Assembly: GCA_964291445.2 (NCBI GenBank)
Contig: OZ219862.1
Coordinates: 248,001 to 312,000 of the forward strand
Direction: 5' to 3'
DNA: 64,000 bases
DNA from: JAPOXR01 sp964291445
GTDB taxonomy: Bacteria > Pseudomonadota > Alphaproteobacteria > Rhodobacterales > Rhodobacteraceae
The notes beneath the pieces are model-generated. The model had not been told where the DNA came from. It made no database searches and saw only the letters and a program-made list of their open reading frames with translations. Shown here in pieces: positions 63,231 through 64,000 of this stretch. How positions within the stretch are numbered: position 1 is the stretch's first letter; each line of letters begins with the position of its first letter. The translations under genes and the position numbers were made by a program.

Positions 63231-64000
63231 GTGCGGGAGTTGCGGTTCACCATACTGGGGTGCGGCTCGTCGGGCGGCGTTCCCCGCATCGGCGGCGACT
63301 GGGGCAATTGTGATCCCGACAATTGGCGAAACCGCCGGACACGATGCTCGCTCCTGGTGCAGCTGATTGACGGCGGCGCTGTCACCACGGCGCTGATCGA
63401 CACCTCGCCCGACCTTCGGCAGCAACTGCTTGCCGCTGGCATCGGTGCCATCGATGGCGTTGTCTACACCCACTGGCATGCCGACCATGTCAACGGCCTT
63501 GACGATTTGCGGGTTGTCTTCCTGAACCGCAAGCTGCGCATCCCGACCTGGGCCGACCGGACGACGAGGAACGAGTTGATGGCCCGGTTCCGCTATGCCT
63601 TCGTGCAAATCGAGGGCAGCGCCTACCCACCCATCCTGCACATGCATGACATGGATGGTCCGGTGGTCATACGGGGCGCCGGCGGTGACATCACGCTCAA
63701 TCCGTTTTCGGTGACTCACGGCGCGGTCGAGGCCAGGGGATTCAGGATTGGCGGCCTTGCCTACCTGCCCGACGTATCCGATATCGGACCGGCATCCTGG
63801 TTGCAGCTCAAGGATCTGGATTGCTGGATCCTGGATGCGCTGCGCCGCACCCCGCATCCGTCGCATGTGCATCTGGAACAGTCGCTGGACTGGATCGAGA
63901 AGGCGGCCCCGAAGCGGGCAATCCTGACCAACATGCACACGGATCTGGATTACGACACCCTGCGCGCCGAGATTCCGGCCAATGTCGAGCCGGCCCATGA
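63231..64000 (+). CDS. MBL-fold metallo-hydrolase (PhnP-like phosphodiesterase), 3' end outside the window
   Basis: Starts at GTG 63231, 3 bp after tatD, and runs past the right edge (256 codons seen). Metallo-beta-lactamase motif THWHADHVNGLDDLR, preceded by ILGCGSSGGVPRIGGDWGNC, which is typical of the phosphoribosyl cyclic phosphodiesterase PhnP group. DVSDIGPASW supplies a further ligand. A conserved last member of the dacA-tmk-holB-tatD string in alphaproteobacteria. Fits a cytosolic housekeeping hydrolase. Confidence 0.92.
   Translation, partial: MRELRFTILGCGSSGGVPRIGGDWGNCDPDNWRNRRTRCSLLVQLIDGGAVTTALIDTSPDLRQQLLAAGIGAIDGVVYTHWHADHVNGLDDLRVVFLNRKLRIPTWADRTTRNELMARFRYAFVQIEGSAYPPILHMHDMDGPVVIRGAGGDITLNPFSVTHGAVEARGFRIGGLAYLPDVSDIGPASWLQLKDLDCWILDALRRTPHPSHVHLEQSLDWIEKAAPKRAILTNMHTDLDYDTLRAEIPANVEPAH

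Overview
This window looks like chromosomal DNA of a GC-rich alphaproteobacterium. The evidence is the lipoylated E1-beta pdhAB-pdhC order, fabD-fabG-acpP-fabF-mltG, rpsF-rpsR-rplI with a long acidic L9 tail, dacA-tmk-holB-tatD-MBL, and three TRAP transporters. The lifestyle suggested is a heterotroph, probably marine or host-associated, that lives on organic acids and plant-type aromatics. The species cannot be named from the sequence alone.

Layout. 0-3 kb: pyruvate dehydrogenase genes pdhA (3' end only), pdhB and pdhC. 3.2-11 kb: a decaying accessory block with a LysR regulator, a frameshifted ABC ATPase, an intact binding protein and two permeases, a 5'-truncated HisD-type dehydrogenase remnant, a SnoaL-like protein, a truncated paralogue of it, and a frameshifted DUF3237 gene. 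11-20.4 kb: an intact aromatic island with MarR, SDR dehydrogenase, feruloyl/coumaroyl-CoA ligase, TRAP transporter, crotonase, amidohydrolase and a GcoA-like P450. This gene set matches the CoA-dependent, retro-Claisen (CouLMNO-type) route for hydroxycinnamate side-chain removal, with O-demethylation added. 20.5-26.4 kb: a di-haem peroxidase/MauG-like protein, a Sel1 protein, and a second TRAP operon under a DeoR regulator with a clear palindrome in its promoter.

26.8-38 kb: housekeeping. It holds a large AsmA-like protein, mltG, fabF, a HisA-like paralogue, acpP, fabG, fabD and the S6-S18-L9 ribosomal operon. 38-50.8 kb: 5-oxoprolinase pxpBCA, acs, rpe, a redoxin, a MetE-C-like protein, pobA (4-hydroxybenzoate to protocatechuate), a third TRAP operon and a beta-hydroxyacid dehydrogenase. 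51-59 kb: tRNA-Ser(UGA), an ORF-poor stretch, a Fic protein with an N-terminal winged helix, an M24 peptidase divergent from an amino-acid ABC transporter, and an RloA-type ATPase with a truncated RloB partner. 59.4-64 kb: dacA, tmk, holB, tatD and a metallo-beta-lactamase-fold phosphodiesterase that runs off the end.

The most unexpected structure is a four-copy array between fabG and acpP: 29-nt repeats separated by 32-nt spacers, an exact 61-bp period, and a degenerate last copy. This is the geometry of a type I-E CRISPR array, although no cas gene lies in the window. A second, smaller repeat pair with the same 61-bp period and a related half-repeat, in the opposite orientation, lies upstream of the AsmA gene.
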